A DNA stretch of 64,000 nucleotides from Paractinoplanes pyxinae (GCF_026626335.1 NZ_JAPNTZ010000026.1:25153-89152), one strand, 5' to 3'; positions 16,178 to 24,502 are shown, numbered from the stretch's first letter. The notes: generated from the letters alone by a model not told the origin. Made by a program: numbers and translations.

Positions 16178-17116
16178 GTGACCATCCGGCTCGGCTACCA
16201 GATCCCGAACTTCACCTACTCCGGCGTTCCGAACGAGAACCTGTTCGAGACGGTCGCGGCCCAGGCTAAGGAGGCCGAGGCTTCCGGCTTCGACACCGTG
16301 CTGGTGATGGACCACTTCTATCAGCTGCCCGGCATCGGCGAGCCGTCCGACAACATGCTCGAGGCCTACACGACGCTGGGCGGGCTGGCCGCGGCCACGT
16401 CGACGGTGCAGCTGTCGACCCTGGTCACGGGCAACACGTACCGCAATCCCGCCCTGCTCGCCAAGACGGTGACCACCCTCGACGTGGTCTCGAAGGGCCG
16501 CGCCGTCCTGGGCATCGGCGCCGGCTGGTACGAGCGGGAGCACCACGACATGGGCTTCGAGTTCGGCACGTTCGGGCAGCGCTTCGAGCGGCTGGAGGAG
16601 GCGCTGACGATCATCACGCCGATGCTGCGCGGCGAGGAGGCGACGCTGGACGGCCAGTGGTATCAGGCCCGCGGCGCCATGAACAATCCCCGCGTACGCG
16701 AGAATCTGCCCATCATGCTGGGCGGTTCGGGCGAGCAGAAGACGTTCCGGCTGGCGGCCCGGTTCGCCGACCACATGAACATCATCTGCGATCTGGACGT
16801 GCTGCCCCACAAGGTTTCCGTGCTGCGCCAGCGGTGCGAGGAGATCGGGCGCGACCCGGCCACGCTGGCCACCAGCTTCCTCATCATGGGCATGGTCGGC
16901 GAGACCGAGCAGGAGGCCAAGGAACTCGGCACGACGATCCCCGAGGACCGCCGCAACCGCGCCTTCCTGGGCACCCCCGATCAGGTGGCCGAGCAGATCC
17001 AGGAGCGCGTGCTGGGCGCCGGCATCGACGGCGTCTGCATCAACCTGGTCCGCAACGGCCACCGCCCCGGTGTGGTGTCGGCGGTCGGCGCGGCCCTCAA
17101 GCCCCTGGTGGGGTGA
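16178..17116 (+). CDS. LLM-class F420-dependent oxidoreductase
   Basis: The 312-aa protein starts at GTG and shows the luciferase-like fold: IRLGYQIPNFTYSGVP, DTVLVMDHFYQLPGIG, STLVTGNTYRNPALLAKTV, GRAVLGIGAGWYEREH and LPIMLGGSGEQKTFRLAAR. The last two are typical of F420-dependent members, which bind cofactor F420 in the barrel. The substrate is not known. It is divergent from a TetR regulator, with paired operators between them. The 3' end overlaps the convergent VOC gene by 20 nt. Confidence 0.92.
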   Translation: MTIRLGYQIPNFTYSGVPNENLFETVAAQAKEAEASGFDTVLVMDHFYQLPGIGEPSDNMLEAYTTLGGLAAATSTVQLSTLVTGNTYRNPALLAKTVTTLDVVSKGRAVLGIGAGWYEREHHDMGFEFGTFGQRFERLEEALTIITPMLRGEEATLDGQWYQARGAMNNPRVRENLPIMLGGSGEQKTFRLAARFADHMNIICDLDVLPHKVSVLRQRCEEIGRDPATLATSFLIMGMVGETEQEAKELGTTIPEDRRNRAFLGTPDQVAEQIQERVLGAGIDGVCINLVRNGHRPGVVSAVGAALKPLVG

Positions 17117-17822
17117 ACAGGAACTCGTTGCCCTCGGGGTCGGCGAGCATCCACCACCGCTGCTGCCGCCCGGGCCGGGTCAGCACGGTGGCGCCGGCCT
17201 CGAGCAGCGCCTCGGGTTCGTCCTCGCGGCCGACCAGGTGCCAGCGCACCCGGCCGCGGTACCGGTCGATCCCCGGCACCGGGTCGAAAACCATGTAGTC
17301 CCAGGGGAACTCGGGCGCCCCGACCACCGAGGCGGCCTCCCCCTCGTCCTCGACCCGCCCGCCCAGCACGGCGGCCCACCACCGGGCCAGCCTGTGTGCG
17401 TCGGAGCACTTCACGACGAGCTCGAACATGCCGGGCGGGCGGTCGTCGCCGCCCGGGAACGCGCAGAACTCGTTGCCCTCCGGATCGGCCAGCACGAACC
17501 ACGGATCGGGCCCCGGGCGGCGGACCACCGTGGCCCCCGCCGCGATCAGGCCGTCCGGCTCCTCGCCGCTCAGCCGCACGTCCACGTGCACCCGCGCGTC
17601 ATCGGCAGCCGGACTGTCCACCTTGCGCAGCCGCAGGATCTCGCGTGCGGGCCGCCCCTCCCCCGGAACCACGCGCAGCTGCCCTTCACCGTCGTCCACA
17701 ACGCGCCCGCCGAGGGTCACCCGCCAGAACTCGGCCTGACTCTGGGGATCGCCGACATCGATGGCCAGACCGTCGAACTGGGCAACCGGATGGGTTATCC
17801 GCCGAACCTCTTCGGAAAGCAT
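17097..17822 (-). CDS. VOC-family protein with two glyoxalase-like domains
   Basis: Two glyoxalase/bleomycin-resistance-like halves are visible. The first is at about 10-110 (FDGLAIDVGDPQSQAEFWRV to PWFVLADPEGNEFCAFPGGD), the second at about 120-235 (FELVVKCSDAHRLARWWAAV to WWMLADPEGNEFLFTPPG). The paired ADPEGNEF motifs carry the likely metal-site Glu. Such proteins act as isomerases, dioxygenases or binding proteins; no substrate is evident. The start is uncertain: ATG 17822 is used, with a TTG 33 nt upstream as alternative. Confidence 0.8.
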   Translation of the reverse strand: MLSEEVRRITHPVAQFDGLAIDVGDPQSQAEFWRVTLGGRVVDDGEGQLRVVPGEGRPAREILRLRKVDSPAADDARVHVDVRLSGEEPDGLIAAGATVVRRPGPDPWFVLADPEGNEFCAFPGGDDRPPGMFELVVKCSDAHRLARWWAAVLGGRVEDEGEAASVVGAPEFPWDYMVFDPVPGIDRYRGRVRWHLVGREDEPEALLEAGATVLTRPGRQQRWWMLADPEGNEFLFTPPGA

Positions 17823-17872
17823 GGCACGCTGGTTACCAGGCCCGGCGGCGATCAAACTCCAATGATCTTTCT

Positions 17873-18475
17873 CTATCGAGGGACGGCCTTGAGCGCGATG
17901 TCGACTGTCGCGTGCAGACTCGCCCGATCGACGCCGGCCGCCGCATGAACGGCGTTGCCCTCGCTCACGGTCATTACGTAGCGCGCCAGTGCGGCCGGGT
18001 CGGTGCCGGCGGGCAGGTCGCCCGTTCTCACCGCGCTCGCCAGCCGGTCGGCCAAGGCCTGCTCGCCGGCGAGGCGGCGACCGGCCAGGAACTGCGAGAT
18101 CTGCCCGTCGTCGTTGCCCGACGCGATGCCGCCCTGGATCGACAGGCAGCCGGCTGGCCGGTCGGCGCGGGTCAGGGCGTCCGCGTTCGTCCGAAGAAAG
18201 GTCTCAATCACTTCGTACGCGGTGGGCTGCGCGAGGGCCGCGCGGGCGTACGCCATGTCGATCTCGGCATACCGGGTGACCGCCCGCCGGAACAGCTCTT
18301 CCTTGTTGCCGTAGGCGGCGTACAGGCTCGGCCGGTTGATCCCCATGGCCGCCGTGAGCTCCCCCAGCGACGCGCCCTCGTAGCCGTTGCGCCAGAACAC
18401 CTCGATGGCCCGGTCAAGCGCCGCGTCCGCGTCGAACTCCCGCGGCCGGCCCCGCTCCCGCGTCTTCTGAGTCAT
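17873..18475 (-). CDS. TetR-family transcriptional regulator
   Basis: I use ATG 18475 (MTQKTRERGRPREFDADAAL), which has GGAGG 5 nt upstream. The DNA-binding domain (about 10-60) contains ASLGELTAAMGINRPSLYAA. The C-terminal domain includes CLSIQGGIASGNDDG, typical of the subfamily with GRP-RefD N-termini. About 200 aa in all. It lies upstream of, and divergent from, the phosphotransferase-like gene and its repeat array. A near-palindrome (ACCG-AC-CGGT, 18505-18514) in its 5' region may be its operator. Confidence 0.9.
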   Translation of the reverse strand: MTQKTRERGRPREFDADAALDRAIEVFWRNGYEGASLGELTAAMGINRPSLYAAYGNKEELFRRAVTRYAEIDMAYARAALAQPTAYEVIETFLRTNADALTRADRPAGCLSIQGGIASGNDDGQISQFLAGRRLAGEQALADRLASAVRTGDLPAGTDPAALARYVMTVSEGNAVHAAAGVDRASLHATVDIALKAVPR

Positions 18476-18504
18476 CACAGCCTCCGATTGACGCCGCAAC
18501 TTTA

Positions 18505-18514
18505 ACCGACCGGT
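18505..18514. promoter_or_regulatory. Possible TetR operator half-palindrome
   Basis: The 10-nt ACCG-AC-CGGT core lies 30 nt upstream of the TetR start codon and on the side of the divergent repeat array. It fits a small autoregulatory operator. The arms match over only 4-5 nt, so this is weak. Confidence 0.3.
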
Positions 18515-18521
18515 ACAGAAC

Positions 18522-18880
18522 TGCCAGTTCCCCGCCGTACGCATACCCTCCGACCCATGACCGGCCAGATCATCCCGCTCAACGGCCCGTCGAGCTCAGG
18601 CCCATGACCAGCCGGATCATCATGCTCAACGGCACGCCGAGCTCAGGCCCATGACCAGCCAGATCAACTCGCTTTAACGCCACGCCGAGCTCAAGCCCAT
18701 GACCGGCCAGATCATCTCGCTTTAACGGCACGTCGAGCTCAGGCCCATGACCCGCCAGATCATCTCGCTTTAACGGCACGTCGAACTCAGGCCCATGACC
18801 GGCCAGATCCTCCTGCTCAACGGCGCGTCAAGCGCAGGCAGGACCAACCAGTTCCCCGCCGCACGCGTACCCTCCGGCCC
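18522..18880 (+). repeat. Tandem copies of the phosphotransferase gene 5' end
   Basis: Six copies of the sequence that begins the next gene (ATGACCGGCC, then ATC, CTC-AAC-GGC and TCGAGCTCAGG) start with ATGs at 18557, 18604, 18651, 18699, 18747 and 18795. Five have 47 or 48 nt periods; the last is 86 nt before the true start at 18881. A copy of the region upstream of the real start (CAGTTCCCCGCCG, then TACCCTCCG) also lies at 18526-18553 and 18849-18877. Each copy opens a mini-ORF: the first two and the sixth end in TGA that overlaps the next ATG (ATGA), while the third to fifth stop after 8 codons. Confidence 0.9.
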
Positions 18881-19447
18881 ATGACCGGCCGGATCATCCT
18901 GCTCAACGGCGCGTCGAGCTCAGGCAAGACCAGCATCGGCCACGCACTGCTTCCTCTGCTGCCCGACCCCTGGTTCTTCATCCCCGCCGACGCGATCGGG
19001 GCGATGCGCTCAACAGTTCACACGCGCGTGCTCGACGACGCCGAGATAGCCGACATGCTCGTGCGAACCCGCCGCGGCTACCACCGGGCGGTGGCCGCCC
19101 TGGCCTCGGCCGGCAACGACGTCATCATGGACTATCCGCTCAGCGAGCAGTGGCGCCTGACCGACCTGCTGACGACGCTGACCGGCTACGACGTCACCTT
19201 GGTCGAGGTCCGCTGCTCAGCTGCCGAACTCGAACGCCGCGAACGGGCCCGCGGCGACCGCCCACCCGGCCTGGCCCGCTCGCAGTCTCTCGTCTACGCC
19301 CACGGCACCCCCGACATAGCCGTCGACACCACCGACACCAGCCCGGCCGACTGCGCCCGCCAGATCGCCGTCCTCTTACCCACAGTCACGCCGCCCAAGG
19401 CCTTCGACCGCCTCCGCGACCGCCTGCTCCCCCGCCCCCACCCCTGA
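18881..19447 (+). CDS. Chloramphenicol phosphotransferase-like (CPT) P-loop kinase
   Basis: The 188-aa protein opens with the P-loop IILLNGASSSGKTS (residues 4-17), typical of the CPT family of small O-phosphotransferases. Further conserved-looking parts are FIPADAIGAM near 43 and DVTLVEVRCSAAELERRERA near 105. It may phosphorylate a hydroxylated antibiotic or metabolite; chloramphenicol resistance itself is not shown. There is no clear Shine-Dalgarno sequence (CCCTCCGGCCC precedes the ATG). The upstream copies of its own 5' end make its translation start region unusual. The gene is separated from AraC by further repeats. Confidence 0.82.
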   Translation: MTGRIILLNGASSSGKTSIGHALLPLLPDPWFFIPADAIGAMRSTVHTRVLDDAEIADMLVRTRRGYHRAVAALASAGNDVIMDYPLSEQWRLTDLLTTLTGYDVTLVEVRCSAAELERRERARGDRPPGLARSQSLVYAHGTPDIAVDTTDTSPADCARQIAVLLPTVTPPKAFDRLRDRLLPRPHP

Positions 19448-19616
19448 TCGTGCTGCCACCACCCTGTTCCACGCTCCGGTTGCACAACCTCGGTTTCACT
19501 CCTGATCGCGCAGCCACCACCCTGTTCCACGCCCGGGTTGCACAACCCCGGTTTCACTCCTGATCGCGCAGCCACCACCCTGTTTCGCGCCCCGGTTGCA
19601 CAACCCCGGTTCCAGA
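19443..19616. repeat. 58-bp tandem repeat, three copies
   Basis: The unit begins CCTGATCG and contains CCACCACCCTGTTCC and GGTTGCACAACC. It starts at 19443, 19501 and 19559, a period of exactly 58 nt. The first copy covers the stop codon of the phosphotransferase gene. GGTTGCACAACC is a partial inverted repeat inside each unit. No protein gene is convincing here. Confidence 0.9.
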
Positions 19617-19760
19617 ACTGAGTTCCACAACTCAGATTCACAACCCAGTTCGACAACGCTCGTTGTGCAACCCATTTCCACAACTCTGGTTGTGCAACTC
19701 AGCTTCACAACGCAGGTTGTGCAATCCAGCTTCACAACGCTGGTTGTGCAACGACGATCC
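19617..19760. repeat. 27-bp tandem repeats with hairpin arms
   Basis: From 19662 the unit GTTGTGCAAC-N7-TTCACAAC repeats with starts at 19662, 19689, 19716 and 19743 (period 27). Each unit contains GTTGTG and its complement CACAAC, so each could form a small hairpin. Degenerate copies of the same motif precede it (19617-19661). The array ends about 40 nt before the AraC start and lies in its 5' region. Confidence 0.85.
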
Positions 19761-19800
19761 CGGCGCGCGGGATTGGCGAGGCGTCGGCGATGCTGGGGAC

Positions 19801-20640
19801 GTGGAGTACGTGTCCCGAGTGCCGCGACCACCGCTGGACGGGCTGATCGACGACCTCTACTACCTGGAGGGCACGCCGCCCTATGCCCGGCTGATGCTGC
19901 CGCCGGTGCCGGCAGCCCTGCTCATCGTCAATCTCGGCCCGCCGTTCCACATCCGCGCCGGCGTCGACCTCGAGGCGACCGAGTACGCCGACGGCTGCGT
20001 CGTGACCGTGCCCACCCGCGCGTGGGAGTTCAGCTACCCGCCCCGAACCCGGTCCGTCGGCGTGCATTTCAAAGCGTGGGGCACAGCGCCGTTCCTGCCG
20101 ATGCCAGCGGCCGAGCTGTGCGACCACCCGGTCACTATCGAACAGGCGTGGGGCCGGCCCGCCGCGGTCGAACTGCAGGACCGCCTGGCCACCGCGGACG
20201 GCCCCCACGCGATGTTGAGGCTGCTGGAGGACGAACTCAGGCGACGACTGTGCGAGACCCCCGGCCTGGGACTGGTCCGCCACACGACCAGCGTCATCGA
20301 GGCGACCGGCGGTGCGGTACCGATCGGCGACCTGAGCGCCGCCGCCGGCGTCAGCAACACGCACCTGGCCCAGCGGTTCAAGGAGCTCGTCGGCGTCACC
20401 CCGAAGCGCCTGGCCCGCATCCAGCGCTTCGCCACCACACTGCTGGCCCTCGACTTCGCCGGACCGGTCGACTGGGCCGAGGTCGCCGGTGCCGCCGGCT
20501 ATTTCGACCAAGCCCACTTCGGCCACGAACTGCGGGCCTTCACCGGCCTCACCCCGACCCGCTACGCCGAGGTCCGCCGCCAGTTCCTGCGCGAACATCC
20601 CGGCAACGTGCTGGACAGCTGGCCCCTGCCCGCCGATTGA
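19801..20640 (+). CDS. AraC-family transcriptional regulator
   Basis: I use GTG 19801 (VEYVSRVPRPPLDGLIDDLY), preceded by GGGGA. An upstream in-frame extension would encode repeat-derived sequence and is unlikely. The protein is about 279 aa. The N-terminal sensing region (1-165) has RLMLPPVPAALLIVNLGPPF and GVHFKAWG, as in DUF6597-type AraC proteins. The C-terminal double helix-turn-helix is about 175-265 (LSAAAGVSNTHLAQRFKELV and AGYFDQAHFGHELRAFTGLT). It probably regulates the reductase gene 66 nt downstream. The inducer is unknown. Confidence 0.88.
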   Translation: MEYVSRVPRPPLDGLIDDLYYLEGTPPYARLMLPPVPAALLIVNLGPPFHIRAGVDLEATEYADGCVVTVPTRAWEFSYPPRTRSVGVHFKAWGTAPFLPMPAAELCDHPVTIEQAWGRPAAVELQDRLATADGPHAMLRLLEDELRRRLCETPGLGLVRHTTSVIEATGGAVPIGDLSAAAGVSNTHLAQRFKELVGVTPKRLARIQRFATTLLALDFAGPVDWAEVAGAAGYFDQAHFGHELRAFTGLTPTRYAEVRRQFLREHPGNVLDSWPLPAD

Positions 20641-20706
20641 TTTCTTACAAGACCCACGGCCCGCAACCCGCTAACTTGAGGCCACCACAACGCAGAGGAG
20701 AGCCCC

Positions 20707-21288
20707 GTGGGCAAGGTGGTCCTGTACAGCTCGGTGTCGGTCGACGGTTTCATCGCCGACGAGAACGACCAGCCCGGCCCCCTGTTCGACTGGCTGACCA
20801 GCGGCGACGTCCCCTTGGACGACAGCGGCTTCCTCAAGGTGTCGCAACCTTCCCACGACTACACCCGCACATACTGGAACCAGATAGGCGTCACCATCGC
20901 CGGCCGCCACGTCTTCGACCTCACGGACGGCTGGGACGGCAAGCCTCCCAGCAACGTCGACCACGTAGTCGTGGTGACCCATCGCCCCCCACCCGACAAC
21001 TGGAACCCCGAAGCCCCCTTCCACTTCGTCAACGGCGTAGAAGCAGCCGTAGCCAAAGCACAAACCCTGGCCGGCGACCGCATCGTAGAAATAGCCGCCG
21101 GCAACGTAGGCGGCCAGGCCCTGGCCGCCGGCCTGGTAGACGAGGTCCGCATGGACGTAGTCCCCGTAGTCCTAGGCGCCGGCAAACGCTTCTTCGGCCC
21201 CCTACAGTCCCAACACCTACTGGAAGACTCCGCCGAAGTAATCCACGGCAACCGCGTCCTACACCTGCGCTACCAAGTACGCCGCTGA
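20707..21288 (+). CDS. RibD C-terminal/DHFR-fold reductase family protein
   Basis: The 193-aa protein starts at GTG after an AGGAGA site. It has the RibD/DHFR-like pattern: VVLYSSVSVDGFIADENDQP at 4-23, GVTIAGRHVFDLTDGW near 62, IAAGNVGGQALAAGLVDEVR near 125 and VVPVVLGAGKRFFGP near 148. Members use NAD(P)H to reduce small substrates; the substrate is unknown. The second half uses codons rare for this DNA (GTA, CTA, ATA, GAA) far more than the first half or neighbours. It follows an AraC gene and is likely its target. Confidence 0.85.
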   Translation: MGKVVLYSSVSVDGFIADENDQPGPLFDWLTSGDVPLDDSGFLKVSQPSHDYTRTYWNQIGVTIAGRHVFDLTDGWDGKPPSNVDHVVVVTHRPPPDNWNPEAPFHFVNGVEAAVAKAQTLAGDRIVEIAAGNVGGQALAAGLVDEVRMDVVPVVLGAGKRFFGPLQSQHLLEDSAEVIHGNRVLHLRYQVRR

Positions 21289-21451
21289 CCACCACACCGA
21301 ATTACTGTCGCTGAACTGACCCCTGCCGACCCGAGCTGTGGCAGCCGCCCGGGGTGACGTCACTGGGTTATGGCCGCGGGATGCAGCGCGACTGTTGCTG
21401 CGTGACTGGGCTTCGTCGTGCAGTCGCCAGCCCAGCCACTTCCCTCGTAGA
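21289..21451. other. Gene-free stretch before the dispersed repeat
   Basis: No coding frame is convincing here. The DNA lies between the reductase stop and the dispersed repeat and shows no promoter, repeat or hairpin I can support. Confidence 0.4.
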
Positions 21452-21738
21452 TAGCTCGTCCACCCAGAAGCGCAACCGGCACGGTGCGAACGCGAAACCA
21501 GCCACCCAGGCCGGCCCGGGTGACAGACCCGCCCAGCTTCGTCCCCATCGCGGCAGCCAGACCACCAACCCGCACGGGCTCATCAAGCGAAACCATGCAA
21601 CCAGAGAAGCGCCGACCACAACAAAGCCGCAGCCGAAAACCCGGCAAGGCCGGGGACGAGGGCGATCACGCAAAGCATAGAGACGGTTTCAAAGCTTGCG
21701 TGATCGCCCTCGTCCCCGGCCGTCAACCGCAAGAAATC
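21452..21738 (-). repeat. Dispersed repeat, copy A, with 26-bp hairpin
   Basis: Read on the minus strand, this segment matches 63009-63293 of the plus strand nearly base for base (about 280 nt by eye). Its core is a perfect 26-bp inverted repeat: 21648-21673 and 21696-21721, with a 22-nt loop (stem starts GGCCGGGGACGAGGGCGATC). The hairpin lies about 37 nt beyond the stop of the minus-strand peroxidase gene and also downstream of the plus-strand reductase gene, so it may terminate both. The rest of the unit has no transposase. Small frames in it repeat in both copies but are not convincing genes. Confidence 0.9.
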
Positions 21739-21757
21739 CGCGGTTTTTACAACCCCC

Positions 21758-24502
21758 TCACCAAGGCTTGAACGCATTCTCCGGAACAGACGACAACTCA
21801 GGACAATGCCGCTGAATCAACGAACGGAAAGACGAAGAAGAAACCCAATCCAACCCGAACTGCGTATAAACCTCAGCCCGATAATCCACAGTCAAGAACC
21901 GGTCACTCTGCAACCGCCGCGAAGCCATGAGGATGAACACCCTGAACGCAGTATCAGAGAACGCGAACCCCTCCGGCGGCGTCTCCGAGAACAACCCGAC
22001 CATTGTGTCAACTTCATCAACACTTCGATAAACGGCTCGAAGCCGCCTCACCGTCTCGGGATCATCGCTCATCTCTTCCCAGCGCTTGACCCGAGGCATA
22101 TGCAACGCCGCCCGGAAGTCGTTGTAGCGCGGCACTCCCCGGCGCCGCGTACGCACCAGGTCCACCACCGACAGGTCAATCATCTCCCCTTCACGCTCCA
22201 GGTTCAGCAACGCCCGCGGGTAGTTGTGGAGTGTGATCGCCCCCGGATGAGCCCGGCCGAACGAGTGGAGGACGCTGCTCAACCCCATCGCCCGGAGTTC
22301 GTCATCCGCCCGATCCCCCTGCAGATCAGCGAAACTCCGGTCGCCCAACACCTCGCCACCAACGCTGCTGAACGTGTAGTCGTCCGGGATGAGCGGGTGC
22401 ATCCGGTACACCGTCACGAAGTCCTCGGTCAGCGAGAACGGCGTCCCATGGTGGTCCGGTGTCGTATGCGGAATGCCTCGTAACGCGTTCGCATCGGTCA
22501 GCCACAACCCGGCCCGGCTCAGCCAGTCTTTCGCCGGCACCCCGTTCCAATTCACATTCATGGCCCGCTCGAGCACGTTCGTGGCAAGCATCGCCGGCGT
22601 CCACTCGACGGTGTGAATCTTCGCTATCAGCGCCGCCACAATCAGCCGGGCCGTCTGATACAGCCGCTCGTCATCCCAATCCGGGTTGCGTTCTTTCAAT
22701 TCGTCACACAGCAGATTGTGTTCCCGGGCGAACAGCGTGTGCATCCCGCTCAGCCCCAGCCACCAGGCCTCGCTGAACCCCGTGACTTCCGCGCCTCGCA
22801 CATCGACCGGCAGATAGCCCGACGGCGTAAGCCTGATCTTCGCGCCCTCCCGCAGCGAATCGGCCTTCTCTTTGTTCGTGCCGTAAACTTCCGACCCGTC
22901 CCACCAATGCGACGCCACATTGCCGAACAGCCCCACATTGCCGCCGATGCGCATTTCTGCTTCGAGCGGCCCGTCCGGCGTATTCGCCCAGCCCGGCACA
23001 TCCGCCGGCAACGGCACGCGCACATCGTCGACGCCGAGCGGGTGCCGTGCGTGCACCACCCAGTCGTGCACCTGGAACTGAATCCACGCCGCGGCCAGTA
23101 CATTCAATGAAGTCGCAGGCTTGAATTCTTCGCGGTGCAGCAGTTCCCGGCTGACTGTTATCGGGTTGGGTTCGTTGTCAAGGTCGGCCCGGCGGTCGGC
23201 GGGCACGTTACGCCCGAACGCCGATCCGACCGCCCCCATGGCCGGCTCCGACAAGTCGTTGAACCGGCCTTCATGCGTACGGAATTCTCTTAGCTCTTCC
23301 GATATCGGCGCCGGCACTTTCCGTACGCGTGGGGGCGCCTCTCTCGTCTCGGTGTCGATGAGATTCTGCCTCCGCAACACATCCCGGAGCGCCGCCAAAT
23401 TCAACAGCGCCAGCGCATCAGGCAGCCGGTGCCACGGCCGGATCCGGTTGACGGCCCCGAAAATCGTCCGCATGGCTGCCCCCGCCACGCGATTCCGCGC
23501 CGGCACTTCGGTCAGCCAGCGCTCCCGATCCCGATGGGCCGCACTGGCGTCGTACGCGGCCTTGCGCGCCCGATTCAGGTTCCCCAGCGGCCGGAATTCC
23601 TCGGTCGTGTTCCACGGGTTGAAGCGCAGCCCATGCACGTACGGGTTGTCGCACGAACCGGCCCGGATGGTGAGCACCGCTATCGGCTCGGGCGGGGCTC
23701 CCGCCGTGCGCCAATCGACCGCCGCGTCCTCGATCGGGGTCGTTTCCGCATCGCGGAAACGCTGCACGCACAACTCGAACCGCACGTCACCACGGGCGAG
23801 CCGGTCCTCCATCTCGGACGTGAGGAAGTCGGGCCCGTCCCGCTCGCCGCCTTCCGGCGCTTCCGGCTCCGGCCGCAGCAGATACTGCACGGCCTGGGCG
23901 CCGCCCCACGTGATCGGGGTGCGGCTCCAGTACGTCTCGGTGGCCACGCTGGTGATGCGGCGCCGAGCGGCGACCACGTTCCGCACGATGCGCGCCGTCT
24001 CGCCCGGCCCCAGCGTGAACGCCAGCTTGACCAGCCCGGTGTACCGGCCCACTCCGCCGCCCGCCGTGGCCACCGCGAACTCGGCGAACTGGCGCGCGTC
24101 GCGGGCGTGGGACACCGGCGCGTTGGTCATCAACAGGTCGTGCTGCTCGTCCTCGGACACCGTGATCCGCAGGGCCGCGCCGCGCAGGTCGGGTTCACGG
24201 TCGTCGAGCAGGCGCCCCTCGGCGTTGCTGAAGCGGACCGACGTGCGGTACACCGCGCCCGGCTGCGCGAACCCGGCGCGCAGGTCGGCCGGCAGATCGT
24301 CGGAGAAGCGCAGCAGGGCGTCGTCCACCGCGTACGTGCCCTTGGCCTGGAAGCCCGCGACGACCGGCGAGCCCGGGCCGGGGCGGTTCTTCAGCTGGGT
24401 CAGCATGATCTGCCGGGCCACCCGCTCGAAGACCCGCCGCTCCGCCTCGGGCGACCCGCCCAGATACGCCTCGCGCCACCGCGGCTTGATCACCGTTGTC
24501 AT
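21758..24502 (-). CDS. Catalase-like domain fused to COX/alpha-dioxygenase-like heme peroxidase
   Basis: The 914-aa protein starts at ATG, with GGAGG about 9 nt upstream. Residues 1-330 resemble the catalase core (YRTSVRFSNAEG, EPDLRGAALRIT, RFNPWNTTEEFRPLGNLNRA). The usual distal-His segment reads GFQAKGTYAV, with Gln where catalases have His. Residues about 400-914 are an animal-peroxidase/COX-like domain: FQVHDWVVHA near 475-484 (distal His), KIHTVEWTPAML near 625, and VYRMHPLIPDDY near 696-707, matching the catalytic Tyr and proximal His of COX and alpha-dioxygenases. It may oxidise fatty acids and process the peroxide in one chain. No signal peptide. Confidence 0.85.
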   Translation of the reverse strand: MTTVIKPRWREAYLGGSPEAERRVFERVARQIMLTQLKNRPGPGSPVVAGFQAKGTYAVDDALLRFSDDLPADLRAGFAQPGAVYRTSVRFSNAEGRLLDDREPDLRGAALRITVSEDEQHDLLMTNAPVSHARDARQFAEFAVATAGGGVGRYTGLVKLAFTLGPGETARIVRNVVAARRRITSVATETYWSRTPITWGGAQAVQYLLRPEPEAPEGGERDGPDFLTSEMEDRLARGDVRFELCVQRFRDAETTPIEDAAVDWRTAGAPPEPIAVLTIRAGSCDNPYVHGLRFNPWNTTEEFRPLGNLNRARKAAYDASAAHRDRERWLTEVPARNRVAGAAMRTIFGAVNRIRPWHRLPDALALLNLAALRDVLRRQNLIDTETREAPPRVRKVPAPISEELREFRTHEGRFNDLSEPAMGAVGSAFGRNVPADRRADLDNEPNPITVSRELLHREEFKPATSLNVLAAAWIQFQVHDWVVHARHPLGVDDVRVPLPADVPGWANTPDGPLEAEMRIGGNVGLFGNVASHWWDGSEVYGTNKEKADSLREGAKIRLTPSGYLPVDVRGAEVTGFSEAWWLGLSGMHTLFAREHNLLCDELKERNPDWDDERLYQTARLIVAALIAKIHTVEWTPAMLATNVLERAMNVNWNGVPAKDWLSRAGLWLTDANALRGIPHTTPDHHGTPFSLTEDFVTVYRMHPLIPDDYTFSSVGGEVLGDRSFADLQGDRADDELRAMGLSSVLHSFGRAHPGAITLHNYPRALLNLEREGEMIDLSVVDLVRTRRRGVPRYNDFRAALHMPRVKRWEEMSDDPETVRRLRAVYRSVDEVDTMVGLFSETPPEGFAFSDTAFRVFILMASRRLQSDRFLTVDYRAEVYTQFGLDWVSSSSFRSLIQRHCPELSSVPENAFKPW

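Noticed and set aside
18579..18779. Minus-strand repetitive frame (DDLAGHG repeats)
   Set aside because: It arises because the 48-nt repeat is a multiple of three; no start site signal and no family.
19443..19760. CRISPR array
   Set aside because: Units are contiguous tandem repeats without variable spacers of constant size, and no cas genes are nearby.
19496..19831. Minus-strand repeat protein frame (VVKL/VVEL repeats)
   Set aside because: The 27-bp repeat keeps the frame open; the composition is repeat-driven and no ribosome site is present.
21368..21673. Small minus-strand frame in copy A that resembles a frame in copy B (MRDRPRPRPCR start)
   Set aside because: The similarity follows from DNA-level identity of the repeat; substitutions between copies are not focused at third codon positions by eye.
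21452..21738. Insertion sequence
   Set aside because: No transposase, no evident target duplication; kept as a dispersed repeat.
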